Positions 45,223-54,297 of a DNA stretch of 64,000 bases are shown piece after piece (the first letter of the stretch is position 1; each line of letters opens with the position of its first letter). Under the pieces are notes generated by a model. It searched no databases. It was not told where the DNA came from and was given only the letters and a program-made list of their open reading frames with translations. This DNA comes from SZUA-547 sp963669265 (lineage in GTDB: Bacteria > Pseudomonadota > Alphaproteobacteria > Rhodobacterales > Rhodobacteraceae): contig OY769916.1 in NCBI GenBank assembly GCA_963669265.1, positions 1,674,001-1,738,000 of the forward strand, read 5' to 3'. The translations under genes were made by a program, and so were the position numbers.

Positions 45223-45671
45223 CGGTAGATCTCCTAAGCAGCGTGAATCTTATTGGTTTGCTTCAGGTTCGATATGGGGCGACATTTCTCGCGCGAGAGC
45301 AATGCGCGATAGAGCCACATGCTGCGAACAGCTTTGCAACCTGAGCGCCGGGTCTTTGCAGTCGCTTTCGAGTTGCGAATGCGGACGCCCATGTCGGCAA
45401 TTTCTATTTGGTTCGTTTCCCTCCGTTCATTGGCTGTCGAGCGATACGACGAGCCGCAATGCGCTTCTTCCGGCGCTCTTTCGGCTGGTTACGGCAGATG
45501 GGAATCGGCCGCCCAACTCTCAGATTATTCGTTGCGATGCTTCGTTATGGAATGAATTTCAATTCTTCGATTGTTTGCATGTCCATCGCCGAAGTCCGCA
45601 ATCCCTTCAATTGACGCCGCTGACCGCCTCGCAAGCGCGCTGGCTGGCGAGGCGGCCTGACGTTCCGAGGC
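45223..45671. other. 449-bp gap upstream of xsc
   Basis: It separates the GMC dehydrogenase gene from xsc, both on the minus strand, so it should hold the xsc-pta-soeABC promoter. A 9-bp stem (CCGCCTCGC 45624-45632 with GCGAGGCGG 45647-45655) follows the GMC stop. No gene is supported, and I could not identify a convincing operator. Confidence 0.5.
45624..45655 (-). terminator. Hairpin downstream of the GMC dehydrogenase gene
   Basis: CCGCCTCGC-N14-GCGAGGCGG, 17 bp after the stop codon. No T-run is present, so termination is only likely. Confidence 0.4.
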
Positions 45672-47291
45672 TTAACCGCCTTTACGATCCTCCAGGATCA
45701 TGTCGCTGACCTTTTCGCCGATCATGATCGCCGGGGCGTTGGTGTTGCCGCTGATCAGCGTCGGCATGATCGACGCGTCCGCCACGCGCAGGCCCGCCAC
45801 GCCATGCACCCGAAGCCGATCATCGACCACCGCGTCCGGGTCGTTGCCCATCTTACAGGTGCTGGTCGGGTGATAGATCGTCTGGGCGCAGTTGCGCGCG
45901 GTGTCCAGCAACTCTTCATCGGTCTGCGGATTGTTGTCCGGCACATGTTCGCGCACGATGAACGGCTTCAGCGCGCTGGTCTCCGTCATCGCCCGGGCGA
46001 ATTTGACGCCCCGCACCGCGCAGAGCTGATCCGCCGTCGCCGACAGGTAGTTCGGCACGATCTTCGGATAATCCTGCGAGTTCGGGCTGTCGATGTGGAT
46101 ATGCCCGCGGCTTTCCGGACGGAGCTGACAGACCGAGGAGGTGATGCCCGAGAAGGGATGCATCACGATGCCCGGCTTGTCCGCGCTCAGCGGCTGGAAG
46201 TGGAACTGGATGTCCGGGGTCTCGAGCCCTTCCATCGACTTGGCGAAGATCGCGACCTGACTGGCGCCCAGGCTCATCGGTCCCTTGCGGAACAGCGCGT
46301 ACTGAATGCCGATGCCCATCCGCGGGATGAACCCGTTGATCGCATCGTTCAACGTCTGAACGTTCACCTCATAGACCAGACGGATCTGAAGGTGATCCTG
46401 CAGGCATTCGCCAACGCCTTTCAGCTCATGTTTCTGTTGAACGCCCGCCTTGCTCAGGACCTCGCCCTGCCCAATTCCGGACAGCTCCAGGATCTGCGGC
46501 GACCCGATCGCGCCGGCTGAGAGGATCACCTCGCCGCCCTCGCGCAATTTGACGACGCGCGGCGTGCCCTTATGCAGAAACTTCACGCCCACGACGCGCT
46601 TGGAGCCGTCGTCGGCGAAGATCAGCGACTCAGTGTGCGCGTGGGTGATGATTTCGAGATTCTGACGCGCGCGCGCCGGCTTCAGGAACGCCTTGGCGCT
46701 GGAGCAGCGCAGCCCCTTGTGCGCGGTCTGGTGGTAATAGCCGACGCCCTCCTGATCGTGCCCGTTATAATCTTCGGTGAACGGCACGCCCATTTCTTCG
46801 GCCGCCGCGATGAACGCGTCCGATATCTTGCTCTTGGCGCGGATGGTCGACACCCGAAGCTCGCCGTCGCCGCCGTGAAGTTCGCTCGCGCCGTTCTCAT
46901 GAGTCTCGGAGCGTTTGAACAACGGCAGAACATCGTCGAAGCTCCAGCCCTTGTTGCCGAGCTGCGCCCAGTGATCGTAGTCCTCTTTCTGGCCGCGCAC
47001 ATAGAGCAGGCCGTTGATCGAGCTGGAGCCGCCGAGCGTCTTGCCGCGGGGCCAATCCAGCTTGCGCCCGTTCAGGCCGGGATCGGGCTCAGACTTGTAG
47101 CTCCAATCAGTGTTGGGATTATGCAGCGTTTTGAAATAGCCGACCGGAACATGAATCCAGGGGTTCCAATCGCGACCGCCCGCTTCGAGTAATACAACTT
47201 TGTTGCTCGGGTCGGCGCTCAATCTATTCGCGACCACGCAGCCGGCAGAGCCGGCGCCAACGACGATGAAATCGGCATTAATTTCTTCCAC
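45672..47291 (-). CDS. iseJ: GMC oxidoreductase, probable isethionate dehydrogenase (IseJ-like)
   Basis: A flavoprotein alcohol dehydrogenase of the GMC/choline dehydrogenase family, 539 aa. The N-terminal FAD motif is FIVVGAGSAGCVVANRL, the GMC signature is PRGKTLGGSSSINGLLYVRG, and the catalytic His region is YHPTSTCKMG, with SGNTNAPAIMIGEK near the end. GTG start behind GGAGGAG. The placement upstream of xsc-pta and divergent from an IclR regulator matches the isethionate gene arrangement (IseJ, IseR) known from Cupriavidus. Choline or another alcohol remains possible, since no betaine aldehyde dehydrogenase is nearby. Confidence 0.8.
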   Translation of the reverse strand: MEEINADFIVVGAGSAGCVVANRLSADPSNKVVLLEAGGRDWNPWIHVPVGYFKTLHNPNTDWSYKSEPDPGLNGRKLDWPRGKTLGGSSSINGLLYVRGQKEDYDHWAQLGNKGWSFDDVLPLFKRSETHENGASELHGGDGELRVSTIRAKSKISDAFIAAAEEMGVPFTEDYNGHDQEGVGYYHQTAHKGLRCSSAKAFLKPARARQNLEIITHAHTESLIFADDGSKRVVGVKFLHKGTPRVVKLREGGEVILSAGAIGSPQILELSGIGQGEVLSKAGVQQKHELKGVGECLQDHLQIRLVYEVNVQTLNDAINGFIPRMGIGIQYALFRKGPMSLGASQVAIFAKSMEGLETPDIQFHFQPLSADKPGIVMHPFSGITSSVCQLRPESRGHIHIDSPNSQDYPKIVPNYLSATADQLCAVRGVKFARAMTETSALKPFIVREHVPDNNPQTDEELLDTARNCAQTIYHPTSTCKMGNDPDAVVDDRLRVHGVAGLRVADASIMPTLISGNTNAPAIMIGEKVSDMILEDRKGG

Positions 47292-47788
47292 GTCGTATCT
47301 CCTCCGCTAATTTTTAGTTCTTGTGATTCTGTATCAGTAGCAAGTCCAGCATCCCTCACAACGCTTTGCTCACTGGGGTGAACAAGTGTCGCGCCCACGC
47401 GGCCTCACAGGTCTTCCATCCGTTGGATTACAACTAACACGCCATTATTGAGACTTCAAGTCCCATTTTTCGTATTTTTGATCGAACACCGACTCTCCCA
47501 GCGCCTTCGCCGCAGCCGTGGGCTGATAGTGGATCGGTCTAAAAAGCCTCGCCGTCAATTGACCGGTTTGACGCGCTTGGGCCTTGTGCGGGCGCACAGG
47601 CGGTCGCCGACCGCCTGAGACAGGCGGCGGCGAGGTCTTTGGTAGGCGGTTGATAAAGTACGCGGCGCAATATTTAGTACCGCCGTCAGAGATCTGTTTG
47701 TATCTTGCGTTCTTTGAGCGCCCGCGTTTGAGCCGCCGCCCTGTCGGGCGCGATTGCAACTGCGACAATTAGACTGGTACGGGGAACT
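47292..47788. other. 497-bp divergent intergenic region
   Basis: It lies between the GMC dehydrogenase (-) and the IclR regulator (+) and must hold both promoters. A perfect AGGCGGTC-GCC-GACCGCCT hairpin is at 47598-47616. No supported gene is seen. An IclR operator is expected here, but I could not define one. Confidence 0.5.
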
Positions 47789-48553
47789 ATGGGCACGACA
47801 GCGCCAAATCTACGGTTGCTCCTGGTTCTGGAGGAGGTCGCCCGCGTCGGCGTGCCCGCGACCCCTACTCAGATCAATCAGAATCTCGGCCTGCCGAAGC
47901 AAACCCTTCACCGGTTGTTTTCAACCCTAGAGGAAGAAGGGTATCTCCAGCGCGAACATGACGGCCGCTCTTACTCCCCCGGTCATCGCATGCGCAAAAT
48001 GGCGATCAGCGTCATATCCTCTACCCGCATTCGCGCGGCGCGGCTGGCGGTGATGAGCCGGCTGGCGGAGGATATCGGCGAGACCTGCAACCTGACGATT
48101 CCAGATCGTGACGCCATGATCTATCTGGATCGGGTCGAGACCAAATGGCCGCTGCGGGTCCAACTGCCGGTCGGCAGCCGCGTGCCGTTTCACTGCACCG
48201 CCAGCGGCAAGCTGTATCTGAGCACGATGACGAACTCCCGTCTGGATCGGGTGCTGGAAAACACCAAGCTTGAAAAGCTCACGGACAAGACCATCACCGA
48301 TAAATCGGCGCTGCGGGACGAAGTCGACCGGATCCGCAAGGCCGGTTTCTCACAGGATGACGAGGAATTCATCGAAGCGATGGTCGCGTTGGCGGTGCCG
48401 ATCTTCGACGCGCAGAACCGGATGGTCTCCACCCTGGCTTTTCATGCGCCCACCCCGCGCCTGCCGCTTTCAGACGCGTATTCGCATCTCGATCGCCTGA
48501 GAAAGGCCGCCAGCGATCTCTCCAAACTGATCGTCGAGGACGACACCAACTGA
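47789..48553 (+). CDS. IclR-family transcriptional regulator
   Basis: A 254-residue IclR regulator. The N-terminal winged helix-turn-helix is at residues about 5-60 (PTQINQNLGLPKQTLHRLFSTLEEEGYL). The effector domain follows, with PVGSRVPFHCTASGKLYLS and SALRDEVDRIRKAGFSQDDEEF typical of the family. ATG behind CGGGGAA. It is divergent from the GMC dehydrogenase and is the likely local regulator of isethionate use, by analogy to IseR. A ROK-family gene starts 4 bp after its stop. Confidence 0.87.
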   Translation: MGTTAPNLRLLLVLEEVARVGVPATPTQINQNLGLPKQTLHRLFSTLEEEGYLQREHDGRSYSPGHRMRKMAISVISSTRIRAARLAVMSRLAEDIGETCNLTIPDRDAMIYLDRVETKWPLRVQLPVGSRVPFHCTASGKLYLSTMTNSRLDRVLENTKLEKLTDKTITDKSALRDEVDRIRKAGFSQDDEEFIEAMVALAVPIFDAQNRMVSTLAFHAPTPRLPLSDAYSHLDRLRKAASDLSKLIVEDDTN

Positions 48554-48557
48554 GACG

Positions 48558-49802
48558 ATGAGCAGCAAGCACCCGCCATCTCACCCATCCGCCCAAGCAA
48601 CGCCTGACGCCGGAACGTCCAGAAGCACCCTTTCGACGGGGTCGTTGCGGCGGATGAATCGAGAGATGGTGATCGACCTTCTCGGCCAAGGCGACGGGAT
48701 GAGCCGGGGCCAGCTGGCGGAGGCGACAGGCCTGACCACGGCGGCGATCTCGCGCATCACGCGGGAGATGCTCGACGTCGGCTTCCTGCGCGAGGGAGAG
48801 CCGATCCCCGCCGCCGGGCGGGTCGGCCGGCGCGAATCCCTGCTCGCCATCAATCCCGAAGGCGCCTATGTGCTGGCGATCTCGATGACCGCCAACCGGC
48901 GCAACGTGACGCTGGCCAACGCCTGCGGCGAGGTCATCAGCTCCCTGCCCTGCGACGATATCGACTTCAGCGCGCCGATGCCGTTCCTCGCCGAGGTGGC
49001 CTCGCGCGCCAAGTCGCTGGTCTATGACGCCGACTTCAATCGCGGGCGGCTGCTGGGCGCGGGCGTCTCCGCCGCGGTCTCGGTCAGCCTCTCCAGCGCG
49101 TCGCCCGACGAGCTGGTCACCTCCAACCCGCTCGGCTGGCGGGACGTGCCGGTGCGCCAGACGCTGGCCGACGCGCTGGGCCTGCCGGTCCGGGTGGAGC
49201 ACCGGGCCAGCGCGATCCTGCGCGGCGAGATCAACAGGCGCGAGGACGCCTCGGACATCTTCCTGATCAACTGCGCCCTCGGCATGGGCGTCAGCGCCTT
49301 CATCAACGGCCGGTTCTTCGCCGAGGGCGAGAACGGGCTCGGCTCGTTGTCGCATCTCGCGGTTCCGGGCTGCGAGACGCCCTGCGTCTGCGGCCGCCAT
49401 GGCTGCCTGGAGACGGTGGCCACCGGATATGCGGTGGTGGACATGCTCGGCCACGCCGACCTGCCGACGCCCCTGCAGGCCAAGCTGCTGGAGCGGGCGG
49501 CGACGGAGGGCGACGACGCGGCCCGGGCGGCCTTCGCCAAGGCCGGCGCCAAGATGGCGTTCGGCGTCGAGGCCGTGTTCGCGGTGCTGAACCCGAAGCG
49601 GATCGTGTTCTCAGGCGAGGTCGGCCGCCAGCCCGACTTTCAGGCGGGCCTCGCCGACGCGCTCAGAGCGATGGGCTGCGCCGACGCCTGCGACAAGCTC
49701 GAACGCAGCTCCACCACATCCACCGAGGCCGCCATCAGCGTCGCCCTAAGGGAATACGTCTTCAGCGTCGGACTCGACCTCAAACAACTCATGGCGTCGT
49801 GA
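48558..49802 (+). CDS. ROK-family transcriptional regulator
   Basis: A 414-residue ROK protein with an N-terminal winged helix-turn-helix (residues about 50-80, GQLAEATGLTTAAISRITRE). A ROK domain follows. The ROK zinc motif is present (LSHLAVPG, CVCGRHGCLE). The DNA-kinase Asp motif usually read as VENDANA is here VEHRASA, so sugar kinase activity is unlikely. Starts 4 bp after the IclR gene and is probably co-transcribed. The sequence looks richer in GC than its neighbours. ROK regulators usually respond to sugars, so its role in a sulfonate cluster is unclear. Confidence 0.82.
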   Translation: MSSKHPPSHPSAQATPDAGTSRSTLSTGSLRRMNREMVIDLLGQGDGMSRGQLAEATGLTTAAISRITREMLDVGFLREGEPIPAAGRVGRRESLLAINPEGAYVLAISMTANRRNVTLANACGEVISSLPCDDIDFSAPMPFLAEVASRAKSLVYDADFNRGRLLGAGVSAAVSVSLSSASPDELVTSNPLGWRDVPVRQTLADALGLPVRVEHRASAILRGEINRREDASDIFLINCALGMGVSAFINGRFFAEGENGLGSLSHLAVPGCETPCVCGRHGCLETVATGYAVVDMLGHADLPTPLQAKLLERAATEGDDAARAAFAKAGAKMAFGVEAVFAVLNPKRIVFSGEVGRQPDFQAGLADALRAMGCADACDKLERSSTTSTEAAISVALREYVFSVGLDLKQLMAS

Positions 49803-49827
49803 AAATGAGCCGGGGAGAGCGCCGCCG

Positions 49828-51354
49828 CTAAGCGGTCATCTCCGCGACTTCCCGCCTGAGGATCTTGCCCGACGGGCCTTTCGGCAGATCATCGAGGATG
49901 TAGATGATGTCCGGGCTTTTGAATTTGCCCAGCCGGTCATGGCAGATCGCGATCAGATCATCGGCCGACACCCCGGCTTCATCCGACAGTTTCACCGCCG
50001 CCTCGACTCGCTCGCCATAGGTCTTGCAGGCGCGGGGAAAGGCCGCCGCCTCCACCACCGCGGGATGCGAATAGAGCGCCTCATCGACCTCGCGAGGCGC
50101 AATATTCTCGCCACCCTTGATGATCAGCTCCTTCAGGCGTCCGGTGACGAAGACGTAGCCGTCCGCGTCGATCTTTCCGAGATCTCCGCTGCGCAACCAG
50201 CCTTGCTCTGTCAGGGATTCCGCGGTCGCCTCCGGATTGTCCAAGTAGCATTTCATCACATTGGGGCCCCGGATGACGATTTCGCCCTCGGTTTCGGGCG
50301 GAAGCGGCGTCAGGTCAGGCGACATGATCAGGACCTCGTTGCCGTAGGCGAGCCCCGGCGAGCCAATCTTGCGCACGCCCGGCGGCAGCGGGTTCGACAG
50401 GATCTGCGCCGCGGTCTCGGTCAGCCCCATCGTCTCGACGATCGACATGCCGAACCGCTCTTCGAAGGCGGTCTGAACATCTGGCGCGAGCGCCGAAGAG
50501 GCGGATCGGCCGAAACGGATACGCTTTCGGGTGGCCTCATCCGGATCCAGCTCTCCATGCAGCAGATGGGAGATGATCGTCGGCACCACTGAGAACCAGG
50601 TCACCTCATGCCGGGCGCTGGTGCCCCAGAACCCGCTGGCCGAGAACCGCTCGCAGATCGCCGCGGATCCACCCGAGACGAAAGGCGCCATGATCGTCAC
50701 GCAAAGACCGTTGATATGGCACATCGGCAAGACGCAGAGCGCGCGATCGGCCGCCGTCAGCTCATGCGCCACCGCCGTCGTCCATCCGCCGGCGAGAATG
50801 CTGGCGTGCGTGTGGACCACGCCCTTGGGCCGTCCGGTCGTGCCGGACGTGTACATCAGCAGCGCGTCGTCCGACCCATCGAGGTCATGCAGGGGAGCGT
50901 CCGCCACGCCCTCTGGCCAAGCGACGCCATCCGAGACCTCAAGCGGCGTCGCCTCATTCGATACAGCGGCGGAGGCCTCCTTAAACAACACGCTCTGATC
51001 CGGGCCGACCAGCGCGTAGCGCGCGGCGCAATGCTGCAGCGCGTAGCCCATGGCGTCCGCCCCCGCGATCAGGTTGATCATGGTGACGCGAAACCCGCCA
51101 TAAAGCGCGCCGAACAGGCAGAGCACCCCGTCCCGGCTGTTCGGGACCATATGCGCGACGCTATCGCCTTTACCGACGCCAAGGCCGGTCAATTTCACCG
51201 CGATGTCACGCGCACCGTTACGCAGATCACCCCAGGTCAGCGGCTCATCGCCGCGGGGGAAGGTGTAGGCCACCCTGTCGCCGCTGTCCTCGGCCCGAAA
51301 GTCGAGCCAGTCGCGCACGCTCCCCTGAGGCGGACTCTTAGGGTCCAGCCTCAT
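49828..51354 (-). CDS. sauT: AMP-dependent acyl-CoA ligase, probable sulfoacetate-CoA ligase (SauT-like)
   Basis: ANL-superfamily synthetase of 508 aa. The ATP loop is LLMYTSGTTGRPKGVVHTH. The adenylate motif is near GLTETAAQ. The hinge region is GYVFVTGRLKELIIKGGENI, and the C-terminal catalytic Lys is in PKGPSGKILRRE. The ATG overlaps the sauS stop (ATGA). The frame is open further upstream to 51456. It should activate sulfoacetate to sulfoacetyl-CoA for the neighbouring acylating dehydrogenase. The exact substrate rests on context. Confidence 0.82.
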   Translation of the reverse strand: MRLDPKSPPQGSVRDWLDFRAEDSGDRVAYTFPRGDEPLTWGDLRNGARDIAVKLTGLGVGKGDSVAHMVPNSRDGVLCLFGALYGGFRVTMINLIAGADAMGYALQHCAARYALVGPDQSVLFKEASAAVSNEATPLEVSDGVAWPEGVADAPLHDLDGSDDALLMYTSGTTGRPKGVVHTHASILAGGWTTAVAHELTAADRALCVLPMCHINGLCVTIMAPFVSGGSAAICERFSASGFWGTSARHEVTWFSVVPTIISHLLHGELDPDEATRKRIRFGRSASSALAPDVQTAFEERFGMSIVETMGLTETAAQILSNPLPPGVRKIGSPGLAYGNEVLIMSPDLTPLPPETEGEIVIRGPNVMKCYLDNPEATAESLTEQGWLRSGDLGKIDADGYVFVTGRLKELIIKGGENIAPREVDEALYSHPAVVEAAAFPRACKTYGERVEAAVKLSDEAGVSADDLIAICHDRLGKFKSPDIIYILDDLPKGPSGKILRREVAEMTA

Positions 51355-52760
51355 TTGCCGACCTCCGCCCAATACGCGCCATAGATCGAGTCCAGCGAGG
51401 GCTCGTTCGGCGGAATCGGCCGCACGACCTTGGTCTTCTGGATGAAGTGCCGCCAATGCAGGTTGGTGTCGATCGTGTTGCCGCCCCAGCTGCCGCAGCC
51501 CATCGACAGCGAGAACGGCATGCCGTTCTCAAACCCGCCGCCGGTGGCAAAGCAATGCGCCTGATTGACGATGACGCGGCAGGTCGGAATAGACCGTCCG
51601 AGATCCATCGCGCGATTATCGTCGACCGAGTGCAGCCCGAGAGAATGACCCGCGCCCATATAGTTCAGGATCCGTGCGGCGGTCTCCTTCGCGCCGTCGA
51701 AGTCCGGCGCGCGATAAAGCGCGACGACGCGGCTGAGCTTCTCGCCCGACAGCGGATGATCCGCGCCGATGCCGTCGGTCTCGACCACCAGGAACTCGGT
51801 GCCCTCGGGAACCTCGCCCGCCATGCCAAGCGCCTCCAGCATCACCGGCGCGTCCTTGGCGATCACGTCGCGATTGAGATGGCCGTCAGGCCACAGGCGC
51901 CCGATGATCGTGTCCGCCTTGTCCGCCGGGACCAGCGCGCCGCCTTCGGCCGCCAGCGCCGCCACGAAGTCGTCATAGACCGCATCGACGGCGATCAGCG
52001 AATTCTCCGAGGAGCAGGAGGTCGCGTTGTCGAACGTCTTGGACGCCTTGATCTTCGCCGCCGCAGCCGCCAGATCCGCCGTCTCGTCGACGATGACGGT
52101 GACATTGCCGGCGCCCACGCCAATCGACGGTTTTCCGCAGCTATAGGCGCGGCGCACGTTGTCCTGACTGCCAGTCACAACTACCAGATCGCTGGATTCG
52201 AGAAGCCTCTGGGTTTTGATCTTCGATCCCGGCGCCGGCACCATCTGCACCAAATCGTGGTCCAGCCCGAACTTGTCGAACTCGGCGTAGATATACTCGA
52301 ACAGTTTCTCGCAGGACGCATAGCCTTTCGGCGAGGGCGAGAGCACGATCGAGTTGCCGCCTTTGAGCGCGTTGATGATGTTGTTCGCGGGAGTCGCGGC
52401 CGGGTTGGTCGAGGGAACCACGCAGCCGATCACGCCCATGGGACGCGCGATCTCGGTGATGCCGGTCGCCGGATCGTCGGAGACGACGCCATAGGTCTTC
52501 GCGTCCTTGATGTCCCGCATCAGACCCAGCGTCTTGCGGTGGTTCTTAATGATCTTGTCCGGCACGTTGCCTAGGCCGGTGGTTTCGACGGCCAATTCCG
52601 CCAGCGTCCGGTTGCGCGTGGGCTCCATAATCGCCCAGCCGACCGCCGCCGCCGCCTTGTCATACAATTCCTGGCTGCCGCCTGCCTCGAAAGCGCGTTG
52701 CGCGATCCGAGCGCGTTCAACAACTTCATCTACGATCGAAATCTCGTCTGGAGCATTCAT
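51351..52760 (-). CDS. sauS: CoA-acylating sulfoacetaldehyde dehydrogenase (SauS)
   Basis: A 469-residue CoA-acylating aldehyde dehydrogenase of the EutE/AdhE type. The catalytic Cys is C249 in DNATSCSSENSLI. The cofactor region includes KPSIGVGAGNVTVIVDE. It should convert sulfoacetyl-CoA to sulfoacetaldehyde with NADPH, feeding Xsc. It is coupled to the CoA ligase by a 4-bp overlap and follows a TTT transporter, an arrangement known for sulfoacetate degradation. Other acylating aldehyde dehydrogenases such as EutE cannot be excluded from sequence, but no eut genes are present. Confidence 0.87.
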   Translation of the reverse strand: MNAPDEISIVDEVVERARIAQRAFEAGGSQELYDKAAAAVGWAIMEPTRNRTLAELAVETTGLGNVPDKIIKNHRKTLGLMRDIKDAKTYGVVSDDPATGITEIARPMGVIGCVVPSTNPAATPANNIINALKGGNSIVLSPSPKGYASCEKLFEYIYAEFDKFGLDHDLVQMVPAPGSKIKTQRLLESSDLVVVTGSQDNVRRAYSCGKPSIGVGAGNVTVIVDETADLAAAAAKIKASKTFDNATSCSSENSLIAVDAVYDDFVAALAAEGGALVPADKADTIIGRLWPDGHLNRDVIAKDAPVMLEALGMAGEVPEGTEFLVVETDGIGADHPLSGEKLSRVVALYRAPDFDGAKETAARILNYMGAGHSLGLHSVDDNRAMDLGRSIPTCRVIVNQAHCFATGGGFENGMPFSLSMGCGSWGGNTIDTNLHWRHFIQKTKVVRPIPPNEPSLDSIYGAYWAEVGK

Positions 52761-52842
52761 TTCTCTAATTCCCGTCGAGCGGTGTCGGGGAGCGCGCGCA
52801 GATCGCGCGCTCCTTGGTGATTGTTTAGGTCGTGGTGGGTCA

Positions 52843-53802
52843 TCAGAGACCGGCGAGGAGTTCCTCTAGCGTCGCCTGGCGCGCCGCCCACATCTCGATG
52901 ACTTGGTCTCGGGTCATGATGTGCATGGGCGATCCGCCCGCCTTCATCTTGCCGGCCACGCGATCGCTTTTGAACATCTCCGGAACGCTGGCGGCCAGCT
53001 TGTCGATGACCTCTTGCGGCGTGCCCTTGGGGACCATGACGCCGCGATAGTTTACCGAGGCGTTGTCGATGTCATAGCCCTGCTCTTTCAGCGTCGGCAC
53101 GTCCGGCAGGAACGCGTTGCGCTCCAGATCAAAGACGCCGAGCACTTTCACGTTGCCGGCCTCTTGCGCGCGGAACGCGTCGGACAGGTTATTAATCCCG
53201 CCCAGAACTTCACCCGCGATCACCGCCTTCATGGCCGCGGCGCCGCCGCCCTTGGTCGGGATGTAGGCCATCTTCACGCCCGCCGCCTTTTCAAGCTGCA
53301 GCGCCGCGATGTGATGGCCGACGAACAGGCCAGCGCCCGAGAATGTCAGCTTGCCCGGATTTTCCTTGGCGTGGTTGACCACGTCTTCCATCGAGTTGAA
53401 TTCGCTGTCGGCGCCGACCACGAAGACCGCCGGGTCGGCGCCCCAGTTGGCGATCGGCTCAAAGCTTTCGGCCGAGTACTGCACGCCGCCTTTGATCGAC
53501 TGGGCGATGAAGTGCGGCACGTTATAGGCGCCCAGCGTGTAGCCGTCGGAGTCCGCCTGCGTGGCCAGCCAGTTCCAGCCGACGCGGCCGCCCGCGCCCG
53601 GTTTGTTGATGATGGCGATGGGCATGCCCAGCGCATCTTCGTTACCCGCTGTCATCGTCACGATACGGGCCTGGAAATCCGTTGCGCCGCCGGCGCCATA
53701 GGACACCATCATCATGATCGGGCGCTCTGGATACTCTTCCGCTACTGCGCCGCCAGTCAGGCTCATAAGAGCGACCGCCGCCCCTAGGATTAGTTTTTTC
53801 AT
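52843..53802 (-). CDS. tctC: TTT transporter solute-binding protein (TctC family)
   Basis: A periplasmic binding protein of 319 aa with signal peptide (KKLILGAAVALMSLTGGAVA). Family motifs include YPERPIMMMVSYGAGGATDF at the mature N-terminus, GAGGRVGWNWLA, and FSGAGLFVGHHIA. It should bind an organic anion for the TctA/TctB membrane proteins. Given the neighbours sauS and sauT, sulfoacetate is the likely ligand. Order on the minus strand is tctA, tctB, tctC, sauS, sauT. A 36-bp gap separates it from tctB. Confidence 0.87.
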   Translation of the reverse strand: MKKLILGAAVALMSLTGGAVAEEYPERPIMMMVSYGAGGATDFQARIVTMTAGNEDALGMPIAIINKPGAGGRVGWNWLATQADSDGYTLGAYNVPHFIAQSIKGGVQYSAESFEPIANWGADPAVFVVGADSEFNSMEDVVNHAKENPGKLTFSGAGLFVGHHIAALQLEKAAGVKMAYIPTKGGGAAAMKAVIAGEVLGGINNLSDAFRAQEAGNVKVLGVFDLERNAFLPDVPTLKEQGYDIDNASVNYRGVMVPKGTPQEVIDKLAASVPEMFKSDRVAGKMKAGGSPMHIMTRDQVIEMWAARQATLEELLAGL

Positions 53803-53838
53803 TGCGTTTCCTCCTTGCAGATTCAGTGTTGTTGAGAC

Positions 53839-54297
53839 TCAGAACAGAACTTCGTGCGGCGTGAAGACCCCCAGAAGTTGGGCGAACACGCCGTACATGA
53901 TTCCCACGTAACAGGCGGTGATCACGACGCGCCTTATCCAGGATTTGACTTCGTTGTGCGGGGCCGGATCGTAAACCGAGATCAGCGCGAAGAACGCGAT
54001 GGCGGTGGCCGTGTAGAACCCCAGCGACTTCGCCGCGACGAACACGTAGATCAGCGCGATTATCAAGCCAGGCGCCATGTTGCTGAGCACGAAGCCCGAG
54101 ACGCCCTCCCCGACGCGGGAGATCCTGAGGATCGCCCGGCCAAAGGTCCACGCGGCGAGCACGATGTATACGACCGAGATCATGCGCGGGAACAGGAACG
54201 AGTCTGCGGGTTCTTGGGTGAAGCTGATCCAGGTGATCCAGCAACCGACGAAGAAGATGACTCCGGTGGGAACGATATGCTGTGCGGGACTTCTCAT
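53839..54297 (-). CDS. tctB: TTT transporter small membrane subunit (TctB family)
   Basis: A 152-residue protein with four hydrophobic segments (VIFFVGCWITWISF, FPRMISVVYIVLAAWTFG, GLIIALIYVFVAAKSLGFYTAT, VVITACYVGIMYGVFA). Start ATG overlaps the tctA stop by 4 bp (ATGA), so the two are translationally coupled. Sequence conservation of TctB is low. The assignment rests on size, topology and position between tctA and tctC. Confidence 0.82.
   Translation of the reverse strand: MRSPAQHIVPTGVIFFVGCWITWISFTQEPADSFLFPRMISVVYIVLAAWTFGRAILRISRVGEGVSGFVLSNMAPGLIIALIYVFVAAKSLGFYTATAIAFFALISVYDPAPHNEVKSWIRRVVITACYVGIMYGVFAQLLGVFTPHEVLF

Noticed and set aside
48558..49802. Glucokinase-type ROK sugar kinase
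   Set aside because: It has an N-terminal helix-turn-helix, and the catalytic Asp motif is replaced by VEHRASA.
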